Origin: Flavobacterium sp.
Lineage (GTDB): Bacteria; Bacteroidota; Bacteroidia; Flavobacteriales; Flavobacteriaceae
Assembly (NCBI RefSeq): GCF_027483985.1
Contig: NZ_JAIXTJ010000042.1
Coordinates: 124,001-188,000 of the forward strand
Length of the DNA stretch: 64,000 nucleotides
Reading direction: 5' to 3'
The translations under genes were made by a program, and so were the position numbers. A model generated the notes under the pieces. The model did no database searches. It was given only the letters and a program-made list of their open reading frames with translations, and was not told the origin of the DNA. Positions 1 through 9,020 of this stretch are shown piece by piece (within the stretch, counting starts at the first letter, position 1; every line of letters begins with the position of its first letter).

Positions 1-298
1 TTCCGGCAGGATAAATTAACACTACTTTTTCTCTATCTGAAATAGGTTTGAAATTGGCAATGTTAATCATTCCTTCAGGTGTTCCGCTTCCGCCGTGAAT
101 TGCGAAAATTAAAGGCATTTTTCCTGCGTTGTTGTAACCTGTTGGAAGATATACTATAAAACTTCTTGCATTTCCATCAACTGTCAAATTGATTGTTTTT
201 TGTTCACTTGGTTTGTCGGCAGTTGTTGTTGGATTGTCATCTTTGTTACACGAAATAAGTGTAATCAGAATTGACATAAGTAAAACTATTTGTCTCAT
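1..298 (-). CDS. Partial PHB-depolymerase/LpqC-like lipoprotein esterase (N-terminal part)
   Basis: Reading on the minus strand from an ATG at 298, about 99 codons are present before the window ends. The product begins with a short hydrophobic stretch and an ISC lipobox followed by NKDD, so it is probably an exported lipoprotein. The sequence then shows VYLPTGY, a HGGSG oxyanion-type loop and EKVVLIYPAG, which match the N-terminal half of the polyhydroxybutyrate depolymerase / feruloyl esterase alpha/beta-hydrolase family. The catalytic residues lie outside the window. It is clearly a paralogue of the next gene (same order of motifs), so the pair is a tandem duplication. Family assignment is good; the substrate is unknown. 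Confidence 0.8.
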   Translation of the reverse strand, partial: MRQIVLLMSILITLISCNKDDNPTTTADKPSEQKTINLTVDGNARSFIVYLPTGYNNAGKMPLIFAIHGGSGTPEGMINIANFKPISDREKVVLIYPAG

Positions 299-354
299 TT
301 TTATTTTAATTTATTTCGTTTAGCCATTTTATGTGTCGTTTGGTTTAATTGCCA

Positions 355-1341
355 CTATTGAAGTCCTTTAAAAAAGTTCCAAACTTCTTCTGCATATTCT
401 ATATCTCTATTTTGAACTCCACTTGCAGGTGAAGAATTGGTATAAACTGTCTTACTTGGCACAGCGTGTCCAGCGTTATTTAGAACAAAATAAATCAATG
501 GTTTTGCACCAGCATAAATTCTTTTTTCTACGTTTCCTGCATCTGTTGTGTTCACATTAAAAGTTGATATGGTTGGATTAATATTTTGTAAACCGTTTCT
601 TTGTAACCAATAATTTAAGGTTGCAGTTTGAGATATTACTTTTCCACGATTACAATTGCCACCAATATCTGCAACACAACCACCATTTGCCGGCATTGCA
701 GGGTCGCTTGTTCCATGAGTTATCAAGATTGGCAAAGGTAGATTAGAGCCATTTGTACAAAGTCCGCTTTCAGGAAACTGTGGTAAATTTCCACTTGAAA
801 CTGCTATCGCTTTAATAGTTTCAGGAAATTGAAAAGCATAAGAATAGGTCATTAATGCGCCATTACTTGTCCCTGTTAAAAACATTTTGTTTGAATTAAT
901 ATTTAACTCTGAAATTAATTTTGAATTTAACTGTTTCAAAAAGAAAATGTCGTCACCTTGACTTCCTGATATATCATCACTTCTACAATCATTCCATCCC
1001 GGATTTCCTTGAATGTCGAGTGAACCTTCTGGATAGATTACTAAAAACTTTTCATTGTCTGCAATTGTCCGAAAAACGGATAATGGATGAGCACCTAATT
1101 CTGAAACTCCAATACCAAGTCCACCGCCACCGTGCAAAACTGTTACAACTGCATTTACAGTTGTCATTCCTGTTGGTCTATAAACTAAATATTTTCTGGT
1201 AATGTTGTTAATTGTTATATAATTTGTTGTCAAACCTTCTTGGTATGGAATAACATTAGGATTTGAAGGATTTGGATTGTCGTCATCTTTGTTACAACCA
1301 AGGGTAAAAATCACGACAAATAACAAAAATATTCTAATCAT
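355..1341 (-). CDS. PHB-depolymerase/LpqC-like alpha/beta-hydrolase lipoprotein
   Basis: A 328-residue exported esterase. The N-terminus is a lipoprotein signal (FTLGC, Cys16) followed by an Asp/Asn/Pro-rich linker. The hydrolase domain has a HGGGG loop near residue 70, IYPEG near 102, the nucleophile elbow GTSNG with Ser159, a likely catalytic Asp213 in HGTSDP and His292 in AGHAVP, giving a complete Ser-Asp-His triad. Relatives act on polyhydroxyalkanoates or on feruloyl/acetyl esters of plant polysaccharides; the sequence does not settle which. It lies 56 bp upstream of the paralogous gene on the same strand and could be co-transcribed with it. No PUL-type partner is visible, although the window edge is close. 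Confidence 0.85.
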   Translation of the reverse strand: MIRIFLLFVVIFTLGCNKDDDNPNPSNPNVIPYQEGLTTNYITINNITRKYLVYRPTGMTTVNAVVTVLHGGGGLGIGVSELGAHPLSVFRTIADNEKFLVIYPEGSLDIQGNPGWNDCRSDDISGSQGDDIFFLKQLNSKLISELNINSNKMFLTGTSNGALMTYSYAFQFPETIKAIAVSSGNLPQFPESGLCTNGSNLPLPILITHGTSDPAMPANGGCVADIGGNCNRGKVISQTATLNYWLQRNGLQNINPTISTFNVNTTDAGNVEKRIYAGAKPLIYFVLNNAGHAVPSKTVYTNSSPASGVQNRDIEYAEEVWNFFKGLQ

Positions 1342-1836
1342 ATTTTATTTAATTATTATAGTTATACCTTGTTAGATATTATTTTCATTGAAAGGTTTAA
1401 TCTTGACACGCTTTTTTAAAAAAGTACAGGACTCGTTTATATGTATGACAAAGTCGTACAAAACAAACTCGTTTTGGGTAGATAGGTATTGCTGTCGTCA
1501 TATATTATTTCAAATATAGCTATTTTAATTAATAATGTTTAAAATACAAAAATTGTATTATTATACTATTTTAAGTTCAATCTCCATAACTTAAATATAA
1601 AATCCTGTATCTATACATAATTATACCTTATTGATATTATACAATAAAAACTCTTTAATTAGTAGTAGTTCATTCATATGAATAGGTTTTTAAGATTTTA
1701 AAGTGATTTTCTCCGAAGAAGTATGAAGATGATAACTGCGACAAAGAATTATTTGTTAACTCTTTGTTTTTCTGATTATTAAATAAATTACCATCGCATC
1801 AAAATTGTAACTTTCTCCAATAGGAGGAGCTTTTTT
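1342..1836. other. Gene-free stretch of about 500 bp
   Basis: No reading frame with coding character was found on either strand. The stretch is very AT-rich with short runs of T and A. Its right part (about 1780-1836) resembles a second segment at about 2282-2345, downstream of the next gene; both end in the same type of terminator hairpin. Promoters for the minus-strand esterase genes should lie at its left end, but no clear TAnnTTTG was identified there. Confidence 0.4.
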
Positions 1837-1874
1837 AAAAATCCAGTTTATTTAGTTAGACTGGATTTTTTTTT
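1837..1874 (+). terminator. Intrinsic terminator-like hairpin upstream of the small secreted gene
   Basis: An 11-bp inverted repeat (AAAAATCCAGT / ACTGGATTTTT) with a 12-nt loop and a T tract. No gene ends just before it on this strand. The same stem sequence occurs in the terminator at 2346-2380, so it may be the leftover 3' end of a deleted or duplicated gene. Confidence 0.6.
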
Positions 1875-1933
1875 GCTAATTTTAGGTCGTGAAATAATCA
1901 AATAAAATTCTAACTATGTAAAAAGCTATAACA

Positions 1934-2263
1934 TTGTTTGCGTTTTTAATCACTTCCTTTATTTACGGGCAGGAAAATGTTAGTATTAATTTTTCAAACG
2001 ATAGTAAAGAGGTTTATCATCTCTCACTTATTATCTACACACCAGACGGAAAAACACAAACTAGAGTGAGCGACCTAACTTCGGGTCAAGTTAAATCTTA
2101 TTCGCTACCCGTTACTACAGAAATTTATATTGTAAATTTAAAACAAGAGACCTTCGCAATGAAAGGAAACGACATTAAAGCAACAGGTGTGAAACCTTAT
2201 ATCGTACTTAAAGATTCAGATAACGAAATAGTCATTAAGTTAAGTTCAATAAAACAAAACTAA
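1934..2263 (+). CDS. Small secreted protein of unknown function with a disrupted ATG start
   Basis: The longest open frame starts at a TTG (1934) and gives 109 residues beginning MFAFLITSFIYGQ, a hydrophobic segment ending in a signal-peptidase-like site. Six codons upstream and in frame there is an ATG at 1916 directly followed by TAA (1919-1921) and then AAA GCT ATA ACA. One substitution in that TAA would restore a normal signal peptide with a Lys-Lys start. The gene is therefore either a recent pseudogene, uses TTG, or carries a sequencing error. The mature part (about 95 residues, beta-rich, no Cys) matches no family I recognise. A strong terminator follows at 2346. Confidence 0.55.
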   Translation: MFAFLITSFIYGQENVSINFSNDSKEVYHLSLIIYTPDGKTQTRVSDLTSGQVKSYSLPVTTEIYIVNLKQETFAMKGNDIKATGVKPYIVLKDSDNEIVIKLSSIKQN

Positions 2264-2345
2264 AAAGCAAACCATTAATTTTCTGATAAAACAAGTGCAA
2301 TCAGAAGATCAAATAGGGAACTTTCACCAATAAAAGAAGATTTTT

Positions 2346-2380
2346 AAAAATCCAGTTGATTTAATCAAACTGGATTTTTG
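2346..2380 (+). terminator. Terminator of the small secreted gene
   Basis: Near-perfect inverted repeat, AAAAATCCAGTT followed by AACTGGATTTTT around a short AT loop, then more T. It has the same stem core as the hairpin at 1837. Confidence 0.75.
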
Positions 2381-2432
2381 TTTTTAGGAAGTTCAAATTA
2401 AAATACCTTTCATAAAAACTATTGTAGTAAAC

Positions 2433-2465
2433 AAAAAAAGGCACACCTTAAGTATGCCTTTTTTC
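2433..2465 (-). terminator. Terminator of the trp operon
   Basis: On the minus strand, just after the trpA stop, there is a stem GGCATAC / GTGTGCC flanked by A and T runs, a typical rho-independent terminator. It marks the 3' end of trpEGDCFBA. Confidence 0.85.
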
Positions 2466-2480
2466 CGTTTTAAATGATAT

Positions 2481-3254
2481 TTATCCTCTTATTCCGTCTA
2501 TAAATGTTTGAATAGAATCTTTTGTTGTTCCTTTCGCTTCTAAATGCTTTATAAAGGCACTTCCAATTATAGCGCCTGAACTGTACTTGCATACTTCATC
2601 AAAAGAACTTTTATCGTGAATCCCAAAACCTATTAGTTGTGGATTGTTTAATTTCATACTCTTGATGCGTTCAAAATAATTGGTTTGAAAAGTGTTCGCA
2701 TCAGTACTTCCAGTAATACTATTAGAAGAAACTAAATAAATAAATCCGTTGCTGTTTTCATCTATTTCTTTAATTCTTTGCTGCGAAGTTTCTGGAGTAA
2801 TCAACAATAGATTGGAAACGTTGTTTTCTTCGCAAATAGCCTTCAAATGGGTTTGATAGTAATTCAAAGGCATATCAGGAATAATAATTCCGTCAACACC
2901 CAGTTCATTACACTTTTGAATAAAAGCTTTTTCTCCAAACTGCAATACAGGATTCAAATAACCCATTAATATTATCGGAATTTGCGTTATTGAACGCAAC
3001 GATTGTAACTGTTCAAACAAAAGATGCAAGGTCATTCCGTTTTCTATAGCTTTTGCACTGCTTTCCTGAATAACAGGTCCATCTGCCAAAGGATCAGAAT
3101 ATGGAAAACCAATCTCAATCATGTCAACATCACTTTCCGCTAAATTTTTTATTATGGTTAGTGTATCATTCAAACTAGGATATCCAGCCGTAAAATAAAT
3201 AGATAAAATAGTTTCTTTCTTGCTTTCAAATAATTGGTGAATTCTATTGCTCAT
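2481..3254 (-). CDS. trpA: Tryptophan synthase alpha subunit
   Basis: 257-residue TIM barrel that cleaves indole-3-glycerol phosphate to indole, which is channelled to TrpB. The catalytic pair is visible as Glu47 in [10 protein letters not shown] and Asp58 in DPLADGP; the phosphate-binding loop region near GIHDKSS is also present. Length is normal. It overlaps trpB by 11 nt, as expected for subunits made in fixed ratio, and is the last gene before the operon terminator. Confidence 0.97.
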   Translation of the reverse strand: MSNRIHQLFESKKETILSIYFTAGYPSLNDTLTIIKNLAESDVDMIEIGFPYSDPLADGPVIQESSAKAIENGMTLHLLFEQLQSLRSITQIPIILMGYLNPVLQFGEKAFIQKCNELGVDGIIIPDMPLNYYQTHLKAICEENNVSNLLLITPETSQQRIKEIDENSNGFIYLVSSNSITGSTDANTFQTNYFERIKSMKLNNPQLIGFGIHDKSSFDEVCKYSSGAIIGSAFIKHLEAKGTTKDSIQTFIDGIRG

Positions 3255-4437
3255 CTTGCATAAATTTTTTCAATGTTTCTAAATCTTTATCGCCTCTTCC
3301 CGATAAATTAATAACCACTACATCATCCGATTTGAACTTCATCTTTGGTAAATAAGCTAAGGCGTGAGCCGATTCTAAGGCCGGAATGATACCTTCCTTT
3401 ACAGACAAATCAAACGCTGCCTTGATAGCTTCTTCATCGGTAATACTAACAACTTCTGCTTTTTTAGTGTCGTGCAAATAAGAATGAATCGGTCCGATTC
3501 CAGGATAATCCAATCCTGCCGAAACCGAATGTGGCTCAACGATTTGTCCATCATCCGTTTGAATTAAATAAGTTTTACTTCCGTGAATGATTCCTTTTTT
3601 ACCCAAAGCAATCGTTGCCGCAGTTTTACCTGAATTTACTCCTTCACCGCCAGCTTCAATAGCAATTAATTGAGTTATACCATTGTCAATAAAATGATAA
3701 AACGCACCAATCGCATTACTGCCACCACCAAGACATGCCAAAACATAATCGGGATTTTCATTACCTGTTTTTTCCTTCAACTGAATTTTGATTTCTTCAC
3801 TGATAACCGATTGAAATTGTGCCACTAAATCAGGATAAGGATGCGGACCAACAACCGAACCAATGATATAATGCGTACCAACCGGATCGTTAATCCAAGC
3901 TCTGATAGCTTCGTTTGTAGCGTCTTTCAAAGTTTTACTTCCGCTGGTTGCTGGTTGTATTTTAGCTCCTAACAATCGCATACGGTCTACATTGGGTTTT
4001 TGACGTTCAATATCCACTTCTCCCATATAAATCGTGCAATCCATATTCAATAAAGCGCAAGCAGTAGCGGTAGCAACACCGTGTTGACCTGCACCAGTCT
4101 CAGCAATAATTCGCTTTTTATTAAGACGTTTGGCTAACAAAACCTGTCCAATAGCGTTGTTGATTTTGTGCGCACCTGTATGATTCAAATCTTCTCGTTT
4201 CAAATAAATTTGAGCACCAAATTCCTCAGATAAGTTTTTTGAAAAATACAAAGGTGTTGGTCGACCCACATAATCTTTGAGCAATAATTTAAATGCTGCT
4301 TGAAAATCTTCTTCTTGTATGATTTTTAAATAATTTTCTTGAAGCTCTAACACATTTGGATACAACATTTCGGGCACAAAAGCTCCGCCAAATTCACCAT
4401 AAAATCCGTTAGCATCGGGTTGTAATTTCGTTTTCAT
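3244..4437 (-). CDS. trpB: Tryptophan synthase beta subunit
   Basis: 397-residue PLP enzyme that condenses indole with serine to make tryptophan. The Schiff-base lysine is Lys91 in HTGAHKINN, and the PLP phosphate loop GGGSNAIG follows near residue 237. This is the TrpA-dependent TrpB1 form. The start overlaps the trpF stop by 4 nt (translational coupling). Confidence 0.97.
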   Translation of the reverse strand: MKTKLQPDANGFYGEFGGAFVPEMLYPNVLELQENYLKIIQEEDFQAAFKLLLKDYVGRPTPLYFSKNLSEEFGAQIYLKREDLNHTGAHKINNAIGQVLLAKRLNKKRIIAETGAGQHGVATATACALLNMDCTIYMGEVDIERQKPNVDRMRLLGAKIQPATSGSKTLKDATNEAIRAWINDPVGTHYIIGSVVGPHPYPDLVAQFQSVISEEIKIQLKEKTGNENPDYVLACLGGGSNAIGAFYHFIDNGITQLIAIEAGGEGVNSGKTAATIALGKKGIIHGSKTYLIQTDDGQIVEPHSVSAGLDYPGIGPIHSYLHDTKKAEVVSITDEEAIKAAFDLSVKEGIIPALESAHALAYLPKMKFKSDDVVVINLSGRGDKDLETLKKFMQDEQ

Positions 4438-5060
4438 TGTGTTCTTATTTTGTAAATTAATTCGTCTACTTCTTCTGTAATTTTCTTGTAATTGGTATCC
4501 TCTAGTTTGCTATTAAAATCCAATCCTTGTAACATTGGGAAATTTAATTTTTGAATAGCTCCTAAACTTTCAAAACTCAATCCTCCACTTAAAAAAAACG
4601 GTTTTGAAAGGGTGTACTGTTCTAAAATCTGCCAGTCAAATGCTCTGCCACTTCCGCCATAAGTATCAGTTTTTGTATCAAATAAAAAGTAATCACAAAC
4701 CGATTCAAAGGCAGTCGTGTCTTCAAAGTTGAAAAAATTATCTACTGAAAATGCTTTGATAATTTTAATTCCTTTTTCCTTAATAACAGCACACGTTTCA
4801 ACCGATTCTGTTCCGTGTAATTGCACAAAATCAAAAGCATATTGTTTCGCAACTTCTACAACAGTTTCGGGACTTTCATTAACAAAAACAGCTACTTTTT
4901 GCACCTTCTCTGGAAGTTTCGCTAATGACTTAAGAGGAAAATTTTCTCCTACAAAACGTTTGGATTTTGGATAAAAAATAAATCCCATAAAATCAGGCTG
5001 CAAAGCGCCAACGTCACTGATGTTTTTTGGAAATTTCATTCCACAAATCTTTATCTTCAT
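4434..5060 (-). CDS. trpF: Phosphoribosylanthranilate isomerase
   Basis: 208-residue single-domain TIM barrel catalysing the Amadori rearrangement of phosphoribosylanthranilate to CdRP. The catalytic cysteine is in KICGMK (Cys5) and the general acid Asp is in LFDTKTD. TrpF is separate here and not fused to TrpC as in enterobacteria. It overlaps trpC by 4 nt and trpB by 4 nt. Confidence 0.95.
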   Translation of the reverse strand: MKIKICGMKFPKNISDVGALQPDFMGFIFYPKSKRFVGENFPLKSLAKLPEKVQKVAVFVNESPETVVEVAKQYAFDFVQLHGTESVETCAVIKEKGIKIIKAFSVDNFFNFEDTTAFESVCDYFLFDTKTDTYGGSGRAFDWQILEQYTLSKPFFLSGGLSFESLGAIQKLNFPMLQGLDFNSKLEDTNYKKITEEVDELIYKIRTQ

Positions 5061-5845
5061 CCTTTTAACTTTTGAATTAGTTCATAACATTTCAAAGCGG
5101 GTTGCGCTTCTTTCATAAAGTACTCTCCTATCAAAAAACCATCAAATCCGTTATTTTTCAAAAGTTGCACTACTTCAAGGGAATGAATACCGCTTTCAGC
5201 AATTTTCACACGAGATTCCGGAAGTAATTGCGCCAATTTAATACTGTTCTCAACCGAAACTTCAAACGAATTTAAATTGCGGTTGTTGATTCCAATCAAA
5301 TCAAAATTCAAATCAAGATTGTCTAAAATTTCAGTCTCATTTTGAGTTTCTAGAAATACTTCTAATCCGAGTTCGTGTGCTAATTGCGTATAAGATTGCA
5401 ACTGTTTTTTAGTCAATATTTTAGCAATCAACAAAATAACATCAGCACCCATTGCTTTAGATTGAAACAACTGGTATTCATCGACAATAAAATCTTTTCG
5501 CAACATCGGAATAGTATTGTTTTGTCGGGCCAATTCAAAATCATTTGGTCTTGCTCCAAAGAACTCGACATCGCTTAAAACCGACAAACCCGATACTAAA
5601 GCTTCCGCATATCCTTGGGTAACTTGAACCACATCGGCATCTAAATTAATATTCCCTTTGGCAGGTGATTTTCTTTTGAATTCTGATATAATACCGCCTG
5701 TAACCGAACTGGTAATGGCTTTTTTTAAAGAATGTGTTGCTGATTGGAACAAGGGAAACTTTTCTAATTCAGCTACAGAAATTGCCGATTTTAAAACCGC
5801 AACTTCCTTTAATTTTTGTGCTTTTATAGTATCTAAAATGGTCAT
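5057..5845 (-). CDS. trpC: Indole-3-glycerol phosphate synthase
   Basis: 262-residue monofunctional IGPS, a TIM barrel that closes the indole ring from CdRP. Family signatures are the EFKRKSPAKG loop (catalytic Glu and Lys), the MLRKDFI strand (Lys), the IGINNRNL segment and the AESGI phosphate-binding segment. It overlaps trpF and trpD by 4 nt each. Confidence 0.96.
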   Translation of the reverse strand: MTILDTIKAQKLKEVAVLKSAISVAELEKFPLFQSATHSLKKAITSSVTGGIISEFKRKSPAKGNINLDADVVQVTQGYAEALVSGLSVLSDVEFFGARPNDFELARQNNTIPMLRKDFIVDEYQLFQSKAMGADVILLIAKILTKKQLQSYTQLAHELGLEVFLETQNETEILDNLDLNFDLIGINNRNLNSFEVSVENSIKLAQLLPESRVKIAESGIHSLEVVQLLKNNGFDGFLIGEYFMKEAQPALKCYELIQKLKG

Positions 5846-6834
5846 CGAATAGAAGTTAAAATAGTTAATGATTGTTTGGCTTTTTGTTCAAATAAAGATG
5901 CTTTGGCCAGTTCAAACGCTTCTTGAAAATTTAAATTTTGACGGTAAGTTTGAATAGCTAAAGCGGCATTAGACAACACCACATTGTTTTGCGAAGCCGT
6001 ACCTTTTCCGTTGATAATGGTTGTAAAAATTTCGGTAGCTTCGGCAACGGTGTTTCCACCAAATAATTCATTGTAAGTTACTTTTGGCAAGTCTAAATCT
6101 GAAGCATCTAAAATTTGCTCGCCATTGTTTTGAATAATTTTGACACTATCCGTCAAAGTGATTTCATCAAAACCATCCAAACCATAAATAATACTGTAAT
6201 TAGAATTATTATTTTGTAAAATGTAATGATACATTCGAGCCAATTCTAAACTAAAAACACCACTCATTTGCACTTTCGGTTCAGCAGGATTTACTAATGG
6301 ACCCAACATATTAAAAAAGGTTTTAACGCCGAGTTCCTTTCGGATTGGTCCAACCGTTTTCATTGCTGGATGAAATAATGGCGCGTGTAAAAAAGTGATG
6401 TTGGCTTCTTTAATTTGCGTTTCAATAACCGTATTATCAGTGGGAAATACAACACCCAAACTTTCTAAAACATTAGACGAACCTGAAACCGATGACACAC
6501 CATAATTTCCGTGTTTAGCAACCGGAATTCCAGCTCCAGCAACAACAAAAGAAGTTAAGGTTGAAATGTTAAACGTATTTTTTCCATCGCCACCAGTGCC
6601 ACAAACATCCATCGGATTGTAAGCTGATAAATCTACCTTGTGACATAATGAAAGTAAAGCTTCTCTAAAACCAATTAATTCGTCAAGAGTGATATTTCGC
6701 ATTATAAAAACGGTCAAAAAAGAAGCAATTTGTGCCGAATTATATTTTCCTAAAGCTATATTTTCTAAAACCTCTTTGGCTTCTTCTTTAGAAAAGGTCT
6801 TGTGTGCGTATAAATAATCTAATATATTTTTCAT
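5842..6834 (-). CDS. trpD: Anthranilate phosphoribosyltransferase
   Basis: Transfers phosphoribose from PRPP to anthranilate. The PRPP loop CGTGGDGKNTFN and the KHGNYGVSS segment are intact. I chose the start MKNILDYL at 6834 rather than the ATG at 6852, because family members begin this way and the longer form would overlap trpG by 16 nt; the result is 330 residues. TrpD is not fused to TrpG. It overlaps trpC by 4 nt. Confidence 0.95.
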   Translation of the reverse strand: MKNILDYLYAHKTFSKEEAKEVLENIALGKYNSAQIASFLTVFIMRNITLDELIGFREALLSLCHKVDLSAYNPMDVCGTGGDGKNTFNISTLTSFVVAGAGIPVAKHGNYGVSSVSGSSNVLESLGVVFPTDNTVIETQIKEANITFLHAPLFHPAMKTVGPIRKELGVKTFFNMLGPLVNPAEPKVQMSGVFSLELARMYHYILQNNNSNYSIIYGLDGFDEITLTDSVKIIQNNGEQILDASDLDLPKVTYNELFGGNTVAEATEIFTTIINGKGTASQNNVVLSNAALAIQTYRQNLNFQEAFELAKASLFEQKAKQSLTILTSIR

Positions 6835-6836
6835 AG

Positions 6837-7397
6837 TTAATTTTTTAACCAATTATTTAAAATTTGTGCTCCGTGTTCGGTTAAAACAGATTCTGGATGA
6901 AATTGCACACCACGCCAATCAAATTGTTTGTGTTTGATTGCCATAATATTTTGATTGGCATCTTTGGCTAATACTTCAAAATCGGCTGTGCTTGAAGGTT
7001 CAACAACCCACGAATGATAATGACCAACCTTGAAGTTTCTTGGAAGATCTTCAAACAAATAATCTTCTTTTTCGATTGAAATGGTTGAAGCAATGCCGTG
7101 TAAAGGTTCTGGCAAATTGTGTAAAATTCCACCCGAAAATTCGCCAATGGCTTGATGACCTAAACAAACACCAAGTATTGAAACGGATTGGTTTTGTTCT
7201 AAAACTTTCAGCATCTTCCCAGCATTCATCGGAATTCCTGGTCCAGGAGAAAGCAAAATTTTATCATACAAATGCACAGTTTCTAAATTGACTTTGTCGT
7301 TTTTAACTACATCAATAGTGGCGTCAACCAAATTATGCATCATACAAACCAAATTGTACACAAACGAATCGTAATTATCTATAACTAATATTTTCAT
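6837..7397 (-). CDS. trpG: Anthranilate synthase component II (glutamine amidotransferase)
   Basis: 186-residue class I glutamine amidotransferase that supplies ammonia to TrpE. The oxyanion loop PGPG and the catalytic triad are visible: Cys78 in GVCLGHQA, and His-Glu in VQFHPESV near the C-terminus. It lies 3 nt downstream of trpE, so it is co-transcribed; in other organisms this subunit can also serve PabB. Confidence 0.96.
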   Translation of the reverse strand: MKILVIDNYDSFVYNLVCMMHNLVDATIDVVKNDKVNLETVHLYDKILLSPGPGIPMNAGKMLKVLEQNQSVSILGVCLGHQAIGEFSGGILHNLPEPLHGIASTISIEKEDYLFEDLPRNFKVGHYHSWVVEPSSTADFEVLAKDANQNIMAIKHKQFDWRGVQFHPESVLTEHGAQILNNWLKN

Positions 7398-7400
7398 AAT

Positions 7401-8789
7401 TTATAAGGTTTGTGCCAAATCAATGGCTTTTCGCAAAGCCGTTAGCTTGTTATTTACTTCATTAAGTTCTGACTGTGCATCCGATTTTGTTACAATGCCG
7501 CATCCTGCTTGATAAGTCAATTCGTTTTTATAACTCAAAAAAGAACGGATAAAAATGGCGTGGTTAAAGGTTTTATCCAATCCAATAATACCAATGGCGC
7601 CACCATAAAATCCGCGACTGTCTGGTTCGTTTTCATCAATAATTTGCATCGCTCTGTGTTTTGGTGCACCCGATAAAGTTCCTGCCGGATAAGTATCACC
7701 AAGAATTTTAATTGGGTTGAAATCATCATTCAATTGCGCGCTAACTTTTGAAACCATATGAATTACGTGAGAATACAATTCGATTTCTTTAAAACGCTCC
7801 ACAGTTACCGCAGTACTATTTTTACTTAAATCGTTTCGTGCTAAATCAACCAACATAATGTGTTCTGCATTTTCCTTCGGATCCATTTGCAAGGCTTCCG
7901 ACAAAACTTTATCATCATCAGAATTTCCTGTTCTTTTAAACGTTCCTGCAATAGGATTAATTACCGCTTTTTGATTACTTATAGTCAATTGTGCCTCGGG
8001 CGAGGAACCAAAAATTTTGAAATTACCATAATCAAAATAGAACAAATATGGCGACGGATTAATCGAACGCAAAGCTCTATAAACATTGAATTCATCGCCT
8101 TGAAATTGTTGCTTAAATTTTCGTGAAAGTACCACTTGAAAAACATCGCCTTGAAAACAATGTTCTTGACCAATAGCAATTTTTTCAAGAAATGCCTCAT
8201 CATTAAAATTAGAAGTTTCGTCATTTACTTTCTTAAAATGAAAAGTGGTTACCGCTCGATTGGCAACCAAATCAACTAGTTCTGACAAGTTCGAATCTTG
8301 ATTAGGCAAAAGATTTTCTAGGATAAATAATTCATTATTAAAATGATTAAAAACAATAGTAAATCGGAACAAATGGTATTGCATCAAGGGCAAATCAAAC
8401 GACTGATTTTTAAATTCAATGTCTTCAAACAGCGGAATAGCATCATAAGAAGTGTATCCAAATAAGCCGTTAGTTACAAATCCTAAATTCAAATCTTCTG
8501 ATTGGAACGAAGTTGTGAATTGATTCAATTCAGAAGCAATTTCAATAGCATCAGTGGGTTTCACTTGACTAGTTCCGTCAGGAAAATCAAGTTTAGTAGT
8601 ATCTTTTTTTACAACAAACGAAGCTATCGGCTGAAAACATAAATAAGAAAAACTATTTTCTTTGCTTTTATAATCAGAACTTTCTAATAAAAAGCTGGTT
8701 GGGAATTTATCGCGTAACTTCAAGTACAACTCCACTGGTGTGTGGGTATCACTTAGAGTTTTTTTGAATTTGGTTTGAAAGGAATACAT
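7401..8789 (-). CDS. trpE: Anthranilate synthase component I
   Basis: Converts chorismate to anthranilate with ammonia from TrpG; first enzyme of the pathway. The N-terminal domain carries LLES in SFLLESSDYK, the feedback site for tryptophan. The C-terminal chorismate-binding domain shows LSGAPKHRAM and GCGIVTKSDAQSE. I place the start at the internal ATG (8789, MYSFQTKF, 462 residues) because the longer frame from 8822 begins directly against the T tract of the attenuator hairpin, leaving no room for translation initiation. Expression is probably set by the leader peptide and terminator at 8823-8950. Confidence 0.93.
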   Translation of the reverse strand: MYSFQTKFKKTLSDTHTPVELYLKLRDKFPTSFLLESSDYKSKENSFSYLCFQPIASFVVKKDTTKLDFPDGTSQVKPTDAIEIASELNQFTTSFQSEDLNLGFVTNGLFGYTSYDAIPLFEDIEFKNQSFDLPLMQYHLFRFTIVFNHFNNELFILENLLPNQDSNLSELVDLVANRAVTTFHFKKVNDETSNFNDEAFLEKIAIGQEHCFQGDVFQVVLSRKFKQQFQGDEFNVYRALRSINPSPYLFYFDYGNFKIFGSSPEAQLTISNQKAVINPIAGTFKRTGNSDDDKVLSEALQMDPKENAEHIMLVDLARNDLSKNSTAVTVERFKEIELYSHVIHMVSKVSAQLNDDFNPIKILGDTYPAGTLSGAPKHRAMQIIDENEPDSRGFYGGAIGIIGLDKTFNHAIFIRSFLSYKNELTYQAGCGIVTKSDAQSELNEVNNKLTALRKAIDLAQTL

Positions 8790-8822
8790 ATATAAAATGT
8801 TGTTTTTGGAAAATTTAGACAT

Positions 8823-8851
8823 AAAAAAAACCCACTTGGAAAAGCGGGTTT
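8823..8851 (-). terminator. trp operon attenuator (intrinsic terminator)
   Basis: On the minus strand a 10-bp stem (AAACCCGCTT with AAGTGGGTTT, one G-T pair) with loop TTCC, followed by a run of T, sits between the Trp-rich leader peptide and trpE. An 11-nt segment over leader codons 6-9 (8924-8934) is exactly complementary to 8866-8876 just downstream of the leader stop. The TTGGAA in codons 18-20 can pair with the TTCCAA of the terminator loop region. Together these give the alternative structures expected of ribosome-stalling attenuation. Pairings were read by eye, not folded. Confidence 0.88.
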
Positions 8852-8881
8852 ACAAATATTGTAGAAAAATACAAATAGCAA

Positions 8882-8950
8882 TTACCAACCAATTCCAAAA
8901 ACGGAGTTAGACGTGTGCCACCAATTTGTATTTTGCGTTGTAGTAATCAT
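8882..8950 (-). CDS. trpL: trp leader peptide (22 aa, three Trp codons)
   Basis: A 22-codon frame, ATG at 8950 to TAA at 8882-8884, with adjacent Trp codons at positions 10-11 (in TNWWHTS) and a third Trp as the last residue. It ends 31 nt before the terminator hairpin of the trp attenuator. Ribosome stalling at the Trp pair when charged tRNA-Trp is scarce would free downstream RNA for antitermination. Only 7 nt separate the ATG from the -7 promoter box, so the transcript probably starts at or within a few bases of the ATG and the leader is translated with almost no 5' untranslated region. Confidence 0.88.
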   Translation of the reverse strand: MITTTQNTNWWHTSNSVFGIGW

Positions 8951-8957
8951 ATTGGTG

Positions 8958-8985
8958 CAAACGTATAAATTTTTTTAACACCAAA
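8958..8985 (-). promoter_or_regulatory. trp operon promoter (Bacteroidota type)
   Basis: On the minus strand TACGTTTG (8958-8965) fits the TAnnTTTG -7 consensus, and TTTG (8982-8985) lies 16 nt upstream as the -33 element. It sits in the 70 bp between the hisIE stop and the trp leader. Confidence 0.8.
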
Positions 8986-9020
8986 TACAGTATTTATTAA
9001 ATTTTAACATTTGTTTGAAT

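Noticed and set aside
921-1202. Open frame opposite the esterase gene
   Set aside because: Antisense to conserved catalytic motifs, with no family resemblance; a shadow of the real gene.
1342-1836. tRNA or small RNA gene in the long AT-rich gap
   Set aside because: No cloverleaf, T-loop (GGTTCGAATCC-like) or other RNA signature was seen.
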